Below, one piece after another: positions 44,307 to 52,978 of a stretch of DNA of 64,000 nucleotides. The DNA is from JBNAVY01 sp049700195. Its GTDB lineage: Bacteria > Bacillota > Thermoanaerobacteria > Thermoanaerobacterales > Thermoanaerobacteraceae. The stretch covers positions 1 to 64,000 of the forward strand of contig JBNAVY010000001.1 of the NCBI GenBank assembly GCA_049700195.1, read 5' to 3'. The notes under the pieces were generated by a model. The model was not told the DNA's origin, searched no databases, and saw nothing but the letters and a program-made list of their open reading frames with translations. Position 1 is the first letter of the stretch. Every line of letters begins with the position of its first letter. Both the position numbers and the translations under genes were made by a program.

Positions 44307-45245
44307 ATGAGGCTTGGGGTTGATATTGGAGGGACAAATATAGCAGTTGGTATAGTAAATGATCAGGGGAATATTTTAGCTGCAGGTAGCCGACCTACAA
44401 AACCTGAAAGAAGATATGAATTAATTGCAAAAGATATAGCTGAAATAAGCATAGAACTAATCAAAAGAAGTAATTTAAATATTAAAGATATAAAGTCAAT
44501 GGGGATAGGGGTTCCTGGTGTCGCAGACAGCCAAAGAGGTATTGTAATAAGAGCTGTGAATTTATTTTGGACAAAGGTACCTCTAGCTAAAGAAATTAAA
44601 AAATACATAGATTTACCAATTTATATGGATAATGATGCGAATGTAGCTGCATTAGCAGAAGGCGTATTTGGAGCAGGCAGAGGTTCAAAATCTTCAGTTA
44701 CAATAACTTTGGGGACAGGAGTTGGTTCTGGTTTTATTCTTGAAGGTAAGATTTACAATGGTGCTCATCATTTTGCTCCTGAGCTTGGACACATAGTGAT
44801 AGGAGACAATGGTATAAGATGTAATTGTGGCAAAATTGGGTGTTTAGAGACATATGCTTCAGCAACTGCTTTAATAAGAGAAGGGAAAAAGGCGGCAGAA
44901 AAAAATCCTTCTTCACTAATTTTAAAATTTGCTAAAGGGAAAATAGAAGATATAACAGCAAAAAATGTAATAGATGCTGCAAAACAGTTTGATGAAGATG
45001 CAATGCAAATAATGAATGAATATATTAAGTACTTAGCTATTGGGATTGTAAATGTGATAAACATGTTTGACCCTGAAGTGATAATTATTGGTGGTGGCAT
45101 AGCAAATGCTGGAGAGTTTTTGCTAAAGCCATTAAAAAAAGAAGTGGCTGAAAATATTTTATTTAAAGATTTACCATATGCGGATATAAAAAAGGCTGAA
45201 CTTGGTAATGATGCTGGCATAATAGGTGCTGCTATACTTGAATAA
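44307..45245 (+). CDS. ROK family glucokinase
   Basis: 312 residues. Seen: the ATP motif GVDIGGTNIAVGIV at 3-16, the sugar-binding NDANVAALAEG, GTGVGSGFI, the ROK zinc motif CNCGKIGCLE, and IIIGGGIANAG near the C-terminus. This arrangement is that of Gram-positive glucokinases, which would phosphorylate the free glucose released by the glycosidases and phosphorylases in the window. AAGGAGGAAAAAA precedes ATG 44307, 11 bp after the PHP gene. No helix-turn-helix is present, so it is not a ROK repressor. Confidence 0.92.
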   Translation: MRLGVDIGGTNIAVGIVNDQGNILAAGSRPTKPERRYELIAKDIAEISIELIKRSNLNIKDIKSMGIGVPGVADSQRGIVIRAVNLFWTKVPLAKEIKKYIDLPIYMDNDANVAALAEGVFGAGRGSKSSVTITLGTGVGSGFILEGKIYNGAHHFAPELGHIVIGDNGIRCNCGKIGCLETYASATALIREGKKAAEKNPSSLILKFAKGKIEDITAKNVIDAAKQFDEDAMQIMNEYIKYLAIGIVNVINMFDPEVIIIGGGIANAGEFLLKPLKKEVAENILFKDLPYADIKKAELGNDAGIIGAAILE

Positions 45246-45257
45246 GGGGGATTTTCT

Positions 45258-46730
45258 ATGAAAATTTATGAACTTTTTAAAAATACAAAAGTATCTGATG
45301 ATCATGTAGCAATAAAATTTAAAGATACCGAATATAGCTATAAAGATTTAGATTCGATAATAAATAAATATGCTTCCTTTTTTCAATCTTTAGGAATAGT
45401 TAATGGAGATAAAGTAGCATTGAGTTTTCCTAATTGCCCGGAATATATATTTTCTTTTATGGGTGCATCTAAAGCTGGAGCAATTGTCGTACCGCTGAAT
45501 ATGATGCTTACACTGGAAGAAATTGCATATATAATTATGGAATCTGGTGCAAATACAATTGTTGTTCACCCTTTAATAGCACAGAAAATAGATAAAAACC
45601 AATTATCTAGTCTAAGGCTTAAAAATATTATTATATTAGATGATTATGTTATAGAAAAGATTTTAGGTACGGGAAATCCTAAAGAAATTGATATAAAAGA
45701 TGATGATATATGTACTTATTTATATACTTCTGGGACAACAGGGAAACCTAAGGGTGCGATGCTTACACACAATAATTTTTATTCTGACGTAAAAGCCATG
45801 GATGAAGTTTCTGACTTAGGCAAAGATGATAACTTCCTGTGCGTTCTGCCACTATTCCATAGTTTTTCCTGGACCGTTAATGTTTTATTGGCATTTTATT
45901 TAGGTGCAACGGTAACCATTAAAGAGAATTTTATGCCAAAAGATACACTGGATACTTTGATAAATGAAAAAATAACTGTTTTTTGTGGCGTACCATCTAT
46001 GTTTGCAATTTTAATGCGCATGGCAGAAAAAGGGCAATTTAAAGCTTTAAGACTGGCTATATCAGGTGGTGCTCCATTAGCGCCAGAGATCCAAAGAGGA
46101 TTTGAGGAAAAATTCAATTTTCCTCTTGTAGAAGGCTATGGTTTAAGCGAAGCTGCTCCTGTTGCTCTTTTAAATCCTTTAGAACCTGATGCAGTGAGAA
46201 AACCTGGATCTATTGGTTTCCCTTTACCTTGTCTTGAAGCTAAAATTGTTGATGAAAATGATAATGAAGTTGCTGTCGGCGAAGTTGGAGAATTAGTTTT
46301 AAAAGGATCAAATATAATGTTAGGTTATCATAATATGCCCGAAGATACAGCGATAACTTTAAAAAATGGATGGCTGCATACAGGAGATTTAGCTAAAAAA
46401 GATGATGAAGGATATTTTTATATTGTTGATAGAATAAAAGACATGATAATTTTAGGAGGATTAAATGTATATCCTAGAGAAGTAGAAGATGCTTTATTAG
46501 AACATCCTGATATCTTAGAGGCAGCGGTAATAGGAGTGGGAGATCCATTGAAGGGAGAAGATGTTAAAGCATTTGTTGTATTAAAAGAAGGATCTACTGC
46601 TGATAGAAAGGAAATACAAAAGTTTCTAAAAAATAAACTTGCAGCTTTTAAAATACCTCAGATTTTTGAATTTGTTACAGAACTACCTAAAAATGCAGCT
46701 GGTAAAATACAAAAAAAGCTGCTTAAATGA
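45258..46730 (+). CDS. AMP-dependent acyl-CoA synthetase/ligase
   Basis: 490 residues, ANL superfamily. Seen: P-loop YTSGTTGKPKGAMLTH near 158, GYGLSEAAPV (A5), LHTGDLAKKDDEGYFYIVDR (A7/A8), GGLNVYPREVEDAL and C-terminal KNAAGKIQKKLL with the catalytic lysine. It activates a carboxylic acid, probably a fatty acid, to the acyl-CoA. The length is nearer to medium-chain or FadD13-like enzymes than to classical 560-residue long-chain ligases. ATAAGGGGG precedes ATG 45258, 12 bp after the kinase gene. Confidence 0.9.
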   Translation: MKIYELFKNTKVSDDHVAIKFKDTEYSYKDLDSIINKYASFFQSLGIVNGDKVALSFPNCPEYIFSFMGASKAGAIVVPLNMMLTLEEIAYIIMESGANTIVVHPLIAQKIDKNQLSSLRLKNIIILDDYVIEKILGTGNPKEIDIKDDDICTYLYTSGTTGKPKGAMLTHNNFYSDVKAMDEVSDLGKDDNFLCVLPLFHSFSWTVNVLLAFYLGATVTIKENFMPKDTLDTLINEKITVFCGVPSMFAILMRMAEKGQFKALRLAISGGAPLAPEIQRGFEEKFNFPLVEGYGLSEAAPVALLNPLEPDAVRKPGSIGFPLPCLEAKIVDENDNEVAVGEVGELVLKGSNIMLGYHNMPEDTAITLKNGWLHTGDLAKKDDEGYFYIVDRIKDMIILGGLNVYPREVEDALLEHPDILEAAVIGVGDPLKGEDVKAFVVLKEGSTADRKEIQKFLKNKLAAFKIPQIFEFVTELPKNAAGKIQKKLLK

Positions 46731-46763
46731 ATATGTATATTTTAAATTGGAGGTGAAAATAAT

Positions 46764-47351
46764 TTGAAGGATTCCAAGTTGTATGATATAGCATATCTTT
46801 TAAGTGATTTAATAATACTTAACATATTATGGATTATATTTTCACTTCCATTAATTACAGTATTTGCATCAACAGAGGGCTTGCTTTACTCTATTCATAA
46901 ATTACGAGAAGGTGAAAGTGAAGGTAACTTAAAAGAATTCTGGAAAGGATTTAAAAAGAACATTTGGTGGACCATAATAAATTTTATAATAGCATTATCA
47001 GTTATTACAATTCTTTATATAGATGTCAGATTTTTTTTGATGCAAAATAATATATTAAGTTATTTATTGTCAGGACTTATATTATCATTCGGACTTATGT
47101 TTTCAATCACACTTATATATACTTTGTTAATGCTGCCTTATTATAATGGGACTTTTTTAGTCCTTTGGAAAAATTCATTTTTATTAGGACTTGGGTATTT
47201 GCCTAAAACGGCACTTATATTATTTTTATTTATATTTGCTTTTTTTGTAGTACAGTTTTTTCCTATTTCATTTTTTATTATTTTAATTAGTGGTTTGGCA
47301 TATATACTAGATATAATTTTTTCTGGTATAATAAAGAAACACCTAAAATAA
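46764..47351 (+). CDS. DUF624 (YesL-like) membrane protein
   Basis: 195 residues with five or six membrane helices and the opening block DLIILNILWIIFSLPLITVFAST typical of DUF624. The family is of unknown function but is repeatedly found with oligosaccharide uptake and glycosidase genes, such as yesL in the Bacillus rhamnogalacturonan locus. The start is TTG 46764 after TTGGAGGTG. It lies 34 bp after the acyl-CoA synthetase and just before the lacI promoter, so it could be counted with the glycan locus that follows. Confidence 0.85.
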   Translation: MKDSKLYDIAYLLSDLIILNILWIIFSLPLITVFASTEGLLYSIHKLREGESEGNLKEFWKGFKKNIWWTIINFIIALSVITILYIDVRFFLMQNNILSYLLSGLILSFGLMFSITLIYTLLMLPYYNGTFLVLWKNSFLLGLGYLPKTALILFLFIFAFFVVQFFPISFFIILISGLAYILDIIFSGIIKKHLK

Positions 47352-47426
47352 ATTATTTCTGTATTATAAAATTTTATATGGTTTATAAGAAAAAATAATT
47401 CATATATTTTAAATATTATAATCTTG

Positions 47427-47455
47427 TTGACACATACTTATGTATGTGTTATTAT
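47427..47455 (+). promoter_or_regulatory. Promoter of the lacI-glycosidase operon
   Basis: A perfect TTGACA (47427-47432), 17-bp spacer and TATTAT (47450-47455). The spacer holds a perfect inverted repeat, ACACATAC-TTAT-GTATGTGT (47430-47449). The start of transcription would be near 47462. Confidence 0.85.
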
Positions 47456-47464
47456 TTATATAAA

Positions 47465-47478
47465 TCGAAACGTTTCAA
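47465..47478 (+). promoter_or_regulatory. LacI-family operator O1 (cre-like)
   Basis: TCGAAACGTTTCAA centred on the palindrome GAAACGTTTC, lying about 5-15 bp after the predicted transcription start and before the TTG of lacI. It is ideally placed for autorepression by the LacI protein, or for CcpA. Confidence 0.8.
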
Positions 47479-47500
47479 TAGAAGAAAGAGAGTGGTATGA

Positions 47501-48505
47501 TTGGCTACAATAAAAGATGTTGCTAATTTAGCTGGTGTTGCAGTTTCAACAGCTTCTTATGCTTTGAATAACAGCCCGCGTATAAGTAAGGAGACAAAAG
47601 ATAAGGTTTTAGCAGCAGCTAAAAAATTAAATTATCAACCAAATGGTATTGCAAGAGATTTGAAATCGAGTAAAACAAATACAATAGGTTTAATTTTGTC
47701 TGATTTATCTGGACCTTTTTATTCAGAGCTTATAAAAGGTATTCAAGATGTAACACTTGCAAACGGTTACGATTTAATAGCTGTAAGTTCCCTAGGGGGG
47801 AAAGACAGTACAGCAATAAAATTTTTAAAAGAAAAAAGAACTGATGGTATTATTATTTTAGCTCATAATATTGATAATAAATTAATAAGCAATGCTGCAA
47901 GAAAAGATATGCCGATAGTCGTTTTAGATAGACCATTTAATTCAGAATATGTACTAAATATAAGAGCTGATAATGAAGGTGGAGCCTATAAAGCTGTAAA
48001 CCATTTAATTGAATTGGGATATAAAGAAATTTTGTATCTTAGCGGACCAAATAATTCCTTTGATAACTTGAAACGTTTCGAAGGCTACAAGAGAGCATTG
48101 GAAGAACACGGAATTCAATTTAATAAACAATGGATTTATCAAGGTAACTTTACAAAAGATGGTGGATATCATGCTGCAAAATTAATGCTTTTGCAAAATG
48201 ATTTACCTGATGCTATATTTTCAGCAAATGATGAAATGGCAATAGGGGCTATAGAAGCTTTCAATGATGCTGGGGTAGAAGTTGGAAAACAAGTTGGGAT
48301 TGTTGGTTTTGATGATATCCAATTAGCAAAATATATTAGGCCTTCATTAACAACAGTAAAACAACCAATGAGTGAAATGGGCGTATTAGCTGCTCAACAA
48401 ATATTTAGAGCATTAAATGGGAATTTTTCTACAAACCAAATTCTATTACAGACAGAGTTAGTTGTTAGGGAATCTTGTGGCAGTAAGATAAAAACAGTTT
48501 TTTAG
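47501..48505 (+). CDS. LacI family transcriptional repressor
   Basis: 334 residues. Seen: the N-terminal helix-turn-helix (MATIKDVANLAGVAVSTASY then ALNNSPRISKETKDKVL) with hinge helix NGIARDLKSSKT, and a periplasmic-binding-protein-like sensor domain with IGLILSDLSGPFYSELI and VGIVGFDDIQLAKYIRPSLT. It is a local sugar-responsive repressor rather than CcpA, judging by its place at the head of a glycosidase operon. The start is TTG 47501 after AAAGAGAGTGG. Its gene contains a second GAAACGTTTC palindrome. Confidence 0.93.
   Translation: MATIKDVANLAGVAVSTASYALNNSPRISKETKDKVLAAAKKLNYQPNGIARDLKSSKTNTIGLILSDLSGPFYSELIKGIQDVTLANGYDLIAVSSLGGKDSTAIKFLKEKRTDGIIILAHNIDNKLISNAARKDMPIVVLDRPFNSEYVLNIRADNEGGAYKAVNHLIELGYKEILYLSGPNNSFDNLKRFEGYKRALEEHGIQFNKQWIYQGNFTKDGGYHAAKLMLLQNDLPDAIFSANDEMAIGAIEAFNDAGVEVGKQVGIVGFDDIQLAKYIRPSLTTVKQPMSEMGVLAAQQIFRALNGNFSTNQILLQTELVVRESCGSKIKTVF
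48068..48082 (+). promoter_or_regulatory. Intragenic LacI-type operator O2
   Basis: TTGAAACGTTTCGAA inside the lacI coding region carries the same 10-bp palindrome as O1, 603 bp downstream. It codes for LKRFE in the reading frame, so it could be chance, but an auxiliary operator or roadblock is plausible. Confidence 0.45.
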
Positions 48506-48547
48506 CAAGATGTTATTAAATCACAGAACGAAAGGTTGTACTTATAT

Positions 48548-50914
48548 ATGTCAATATATATGGAAAATAAATATTTTATTATAAACAACAAACCTGTTTT
48601 TTTATATGGTGGTGAATTTCATTATTTTAGGTCTAAAAAAAGTGAGTGGAGTGACAGATTAGATAAAATTAAGGAAGCTGGTTGTAATTTAGTTAGCACT
48701 TATATACCTTGGATGTGGCATGAAAAAGAAGAAAATGAAATAGATTTAAATGGAATAACATGTGATGAAAAAGATCTTGAAGGTTTTTTACAGTTAGTAA
48801 ATGAAAAAGGTTTATACTGTATAGTTCGTCCAGGACCTTATATAATGTCTGAAACTAAGAATTCAGGAATACCAAAATGGATTTTCGAAAAATATCCTGA
48901 TGTTATAGCAAAAAACAAAAATGGGGATATGCATCCTGCTCAAGTTATTACTTATCAAAACCCTATATTTTTAGATAAAGTTTCTAATTGGTATAAAGCA
49001 GTTAATAAGGTCATTTCAAAATATCAAATTGATAGTAAAGGTTCTATTATAATGTATCAATTATGTAATGAGGCAGGAATGTTTCATTGGGTTACGAATA
49101 CATGGGATTACAGTGAAAATGTCCAAATAAAATTTAATAAATATTTAACTGAAAATAATAGGAGTTTGGAGTATATAGCTAAAAATCCATATGAATTACA
49201 CTATGAAATGGGAAGGTTCTGGAGAGAATATATTAAAGAATATATGTTGATTTTAAAAAGTTATGCAAAAAGAGATGGTATAAAAATACCGTTTATAATA
49301 AATATACATGGATTTAAGGACATATCATTAAGTAGCAGAGGTATGGATTATCCTATAGGTCTTTCACAATTATATAATACTAAAGATATTGAAGAAACTA
49401 TTTTAGCTGGAGATTTTTATCCAGGTCACATAACATTTGATTCATATCATGATTTAATTTTGAGTTGTACATTAACAGATTCCATTTCAAATAAGAACCA
49501 GCCTATATTTTCTGCAGAATTTCAGTCAGGAAGATTATCAGACAGACCTAAAATAAGCAATAATGATGTTGATTTAACAATTCGAACCTGTATTGCTAAT
49601 GGGATGAATGCAATTAATTTTTATATGTTTGTCAGTGGAGAAAATTATCAGGGGATCGGTCTTTTTGGTAAAAGGCATGACTGGCAAGCACCAGTTGATA
49701 TTACTGGTAAGTTAAGGCCTCACTACTATAAAATACAACATTTAGGTAAAATGACAAATATTTTTGGCGATAAATTATTAAAAGCCAAGAAAGAAATAAA
49801 AACTTATTTAGGTTTTTATCCAGATTATTATATGTCTGAAGTTTTTGATAAAGATACAGAAAAAATGTTTAAAGAAATTATACACAACAGAGATGCATTT
49901 TTTTACAATGGCATAGGCAGACTTTTAACTGCAGCTAATATAACTTTTGATGTATATAATGTCATGGATGAAAGTAATATTCCTGTTGAGAAAGTTGAGA
50001 CTTTATGGATGTTTTCAACGAGGTGGATGGATCAAGAAATACAAATAAAACTTCGAGATTATGTAAAAGATGGCGGTACGTTAATTTTGTTCCCTGATGT
50101 TCCGCAATATGATCTTAAGGGGAATGAATGTAATATTTTGTCTGATATTCTTGGTACAAGTAAATATGATATTAAAAAAGGATGGGAATTAGTTGATTTC
50201 TTTGATATAGATTCTATTTTTGTTAACCAAAGAGTTGTATTAAAGGATTTTTCAGGAGAACCAATAATATTTAGTTCAGAAAATAAAAATGAATGTTCTG
50301 GTTTTGTCAAAAAATATGGGAACGGCAAAATTATGTTCTTGGGTATAGGTTTTGAGCATGACTATAATTATAAAATAGATTTTATAAAGGCGCTTGCAAA
50401 AAAAATTAATATTGAGCCAGTTGTTGAATTAGATGATGAAAGTTTATCAGTCACAATTCGTAGTAACAATAAAGATATTTTTATATTTATAAATAATTAT
50501 GATGAATTAGATAAAAAAACAAGAGTTAAATATAAAGGGGATTTTCTTTTTGGTGGAAATGAGATATACATTTCTAAAAGGTCAGGAGTTATGCTTATAT
50601 CAAATTGCAATATTTTTGATGATATTAATATATATTACTCAACAGTTGAAATATATGATCTTATTATAGAAGAATCCAAATTTCAATTATATGTAAAACT
50701 TCAAGCAAATGGTGAAGGTGAAATAGTATTATATAGTAAATTATGGAGTCCGATTAAAAGTGAAAATATAGAAGTATTTAATTTAAAAGAAAATGTATAT
50801 AAAGTAAGAATTAATGATAAAGGTGAAAACAATGTTTCAGTATGTTTTAGTGCTGACATAAAAGAGGAGGAAAACTTTTGTGAAGATAAATCTGAATGGA
50901 AAGTGGAAGTATGA
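48548..50914 (+). CDS. GH35 family glycosidase (beta-galactosidase family)
   Basis: About 788 residues. Seen: the GH35 opening GGEFHYFR and NLVSTYIPWMWHE, RPGPYI, the acid/base in QLCNEAG (Glu175), the nucleophile in SAEFQSG (Glu324), and C-terminal beta domains. No signal peptide, so it works inside the cell. The frame opens at TTG 48536; ATG 48548 is better spaced from GAAAGG. It is 42 bp after lacI and overlaps the GH2 gene. GH35 includes beta-galactosidases, exo-glucosaminidases and a described beta-1,2-glucosyltransferase, so activity is open. A paralogue lies at 57404. Confidence 0.88.
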   Translation: MSIYMENKYFIINNKPVFLYGGEFHYFRSKKSEWSDRLDKIKEAGCNLVSTYIPWMWHEKEENEIDLNGITCDEKDLEGFLQLVNEKGLYCIVRPGPYIMSETKNSGIPKWIFEKYPDVIAKNKNGDMHPAQVITYQNPIFLDKVSNWYKAVNKVISKYQIDSKGSIIMYQLCNEAGMFHWVTNTWDYSENVQIKFNKYLTENNRSLEYIAKNPYELHYEMGRFWREYIKEYMLILKSYAKRDGIKIPFIINIHGFKDISLSSRGMDYPIGLSQLYNTKDIEETILAGDFYPGHITFDSYHDLILSCTLTDSISNKNQPIFSAEFQSGRLSDRPKISNNDVDLTIRTCIANGMNAINFYMFVSGENYQGIGLFGKRHDWQAPVDITGKLRPHYYKIQHLGKMTNIFGDKLLKAKKEIKTYLGFYPDYYMSEVFDKDTEKMFKEIIHNRDAFFYNGIGRLLTAANITFDVYNVMDESNIPVEKVETLWMFSTRWMDQEIQIKLRDYVKDGGTLILFPDVPQYDLKGNECNILSDILGTSKYDIKKGWELVDFFDIDSIFVNQRVVLKDFSGEPIIFSSENKNECSGFVKKYGNGKIMFLGIGFEHDYNYKIDFIKALAKKINIEPVVELDDESLSVTIRSNNKDIFIFINNYDELDKKTRVKYKGDFLFGGNEIYISKRSGVMLISNCNIFDDINIYYSTVEIYDLIIEESKFQLYVKLQANGEGEIVLYSKLWSPIKSENIEVFNLKENVYKVRINDKGENNVSVCFSADIKEEENFCEDKSEWKVEV

Positions 50915-52958
50915 ACCAAAAGCACATACTCTTATTTTTGAAAATGGAAGCATTGAGGAAATCATAGGAAATCTGCCTTTAAAAGGGACTATGGATATTC
51001 CTAGTAATTGGGAGATTGCAGGAGTAAATGATTTTGCTGGAAAAATTGAATTTACAAAAGAATTTAATATAAACTTAGAGCAAACTAAAGATTTAATTCC
51101 ATTTTTGTGTTTTGATGGAGTTGATTATTTTTGTGAGGTTTATTTAAACAATAAGTTTATTGGAAGTCATGAAGGTTATTTTCAGCCTTTTGAATTTGAA
51201 ATAAGTGACTATTTAAAAGATAATAACATTTTAAAAGTAATTGTTAACTCGCCTTTAGAAGATACTTCTAAAGTTTGGCCTGATAACAAGCTATTAATAA
51301 AAGGAGTATTAAATCACCATGATGCACGTCCGGGAGCATGGGACAAGGATAAAGGTCAGCTTAAAAATACAGGGGGGATATGGAATAATGTTTATATTGA
51401 TTTCAGGCCAGTAAGTTATATAAAAAATATCAAATGGATACCTTTCATATTTCAAGATGGTTCAGCTAAAGTAAATCTAAAAACTGAATTTTATTCGAAA
51501 GTATTAGGTGATTTCGAATTAAATATAGAGATAGATGGATGTTTATATAAACGATATTTTAGTATGAATAATAATTTTGAACAAAAAGACTTTGTTATAA
51601 CAATTAAGTCTCCTAAATTGTGGTGGACATGGGACACAGGGGAGCCTTACCTTTATCACTTAAAAGTTAGCCTTGTAAAGGAAGGCGAATTAATTCACAG
51701 TAAAGAGCTGGATGTGGGGATAAGAAGTTTTACATATGATTCTTCTAATAACGAATGGTTGTTAAATAATGAGAAAATTTTTATCAGGGGTACAAATATA
51801 ATACCTACTCAATGGCTAAGTGAATATACAAATGAAAAGATTCAAAAAGATATAAAGCTAATAAAAGAAGCTAATATTAATTCTGTTCGTGTACATGCTC
51901 ATATTAATAGAAAAGAATTTTACGATGCTTGTGATAGAGCAGGGATCATTATATGGCAGGATTTTCCTCTACAATGGAGTTACAACCAGAGTGATAGTTT
52001 TATAGAAAATGCAGTTTTTCAGATAAAAGATATGGTTGAGACATTATATAATCATACTTCAATAGGAATATGGTGTTGCCATAATGAACCAAGTTTTAAT
52101 ACTGAAATACTTGATCCGATTTTATTTAAAACAGTTGCTGGAATGGATTCAACAAGATATATCCATGAGCATTCTGATTTTAGGGAACATCCATATCCTG
52201 GTTGGTATTATACATCTATGGAAGAGTTTATGACAAAACCTTACAAACCAATAGTAAGCGAATTTGGAGCTCAGGCTATGCCAAATTTAGAATTATCAAA
52301 AGAAATTTGTGGTAAAACTTGGCCACCTGATTGGGAGAATATGTCCTATCATGATTTTCAGTATGATGAAACTTTTAATGTTGCACAAATAGAATTAGGA
52401 GAAAATCTGGAGGGATTTATTAAAAACTCACAGCTATATCAAGCTAAATTATTAAAATATGCCATAGAGGAATATCGTCTTGATAAATATAAAGATTTAA
52501 GTGGCATATATCAGTTTATGTTTGTAGATTGTTGGCCTTCTATAACTTGGTCAATTGTTGATTATAACAGACAACCAAAGTTGGGGTATTTTGCTGTAAA
52601 GAAAGCTTTTCAGCCTTTATTACCTGTTTTTAAAATGATGAGAAATAAATGGTTAAAAAATAAGGGTGTTGATCTTAAACTTTATATTATAAATGATTAC
52701 CATAAAACATTTGAAAATTTCAAATATGATATTTATATAGAAAATGATCAAAGTAAAATACCTATAAAGAGTGGAAATTTTAGTATTAACAGCGACTGTG
52801 TAAATGAGGCTTTGAAATTTACATATTATCCTGAAGAAAATATATCTGATGGTAAATATAAACTATTTATAAATGTTACAGATAAAAATGATAATGTCTT
52901 GTCATTAAATGACTATGAAATAGAAATAGTTTCAAATTATTATAATAAAAATAAATAA
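50880..52958 (+). CDS. GH2 family beta-glycosidase
   Basis: 692 residues, shorter than LacZ (about 1,000). Seen: a sugar-binding jelly roll (INLNGKWKYEP, GTMDIPSNWEIAG, DGVDYFCEVYLNN), an Ig-like middle domain, and the barrel with IRGTNIIPTQW, acid/base in CCHNEPS (Glu403) and nucleophile in VSEFGAQ (Glu461). The length and NNEKIF-type transition suit beta-mannosidase, glucuronidase or galactosidase subgroups. GAGGAGG lies nine bases before GTG 50880, inside the end of the GH35 gene (35-bp overlap), so the two are translationally coupled. Confidence 0.9.
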   Translation: MKINLNGKWKYEPKAHTLIFENGSIEEIIGNLPLKGTMDIPSNWEIAGVNDFAGKIEFTKEFNINLEQTKDLIPFLCFDGVDYFCEVYLNNKFIGSHEGYFQPFEFEISDYLKDNNILKVIVNSPLEDTSKVWPDNKLLIKGVLNHHDARPGAWDKDKGQLKNTGGIWNNVYIDFRPVSYIKNIKWIPFIFQDGSAKVNLKTEFYSKVLGDFELNIEIDGCLYKRYFSMNNNFEQKDFVITIKSPKLWWTWDTGEPYLYHLKVSLVKEGELIHSKELDVGIRSFTYDSSNNEWLLNNEKIFIRGTNIIPTQWLSEYTNEKIQKDIKLIKEANINSVRVHAHINRKEFYDACDRAGIIIWQDFPLQWSYNQSDSFIENAVFQIKDMVETLYNHTSIGIWCCHNEPSFNTEILDPILFKTVAGMDSTRYIHEHSDFREHPYPGWYYTSMEEFMTKPYKPIVSEFGAQAMPNLELSKEICGKTWPPDWENMSYHDFQYDETFNVAQIELGENLEGFIKNSQLYQAKLLKYAIEEYRLDKYKDLSGIYQFMFVDCWPSITWSIVDYNRQPKLGYFAVKKAFQPLLPVFKMMRNKWLKNKGVDLKLYIINDYHKTFENFKYDIYIENDQSKIPIKSGNFSINSDCVNEALKFTYYPEENISDGKYKLFINVTDKNDNVLSLNDYEIEIVSNYYNKNK

Positions 52959-52978
52959 TTTTGGGAGGAGAAAGCACA

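Noticed and set aside
44768..45220. Long antisense frame (150 codons) opposite the ROK kinase gene
   Set aside because: Shadow of the kinase gene on the other strand: no ribosome site, serine/phenylalanine-rich composition typical of antisense frames, no family resemblance.
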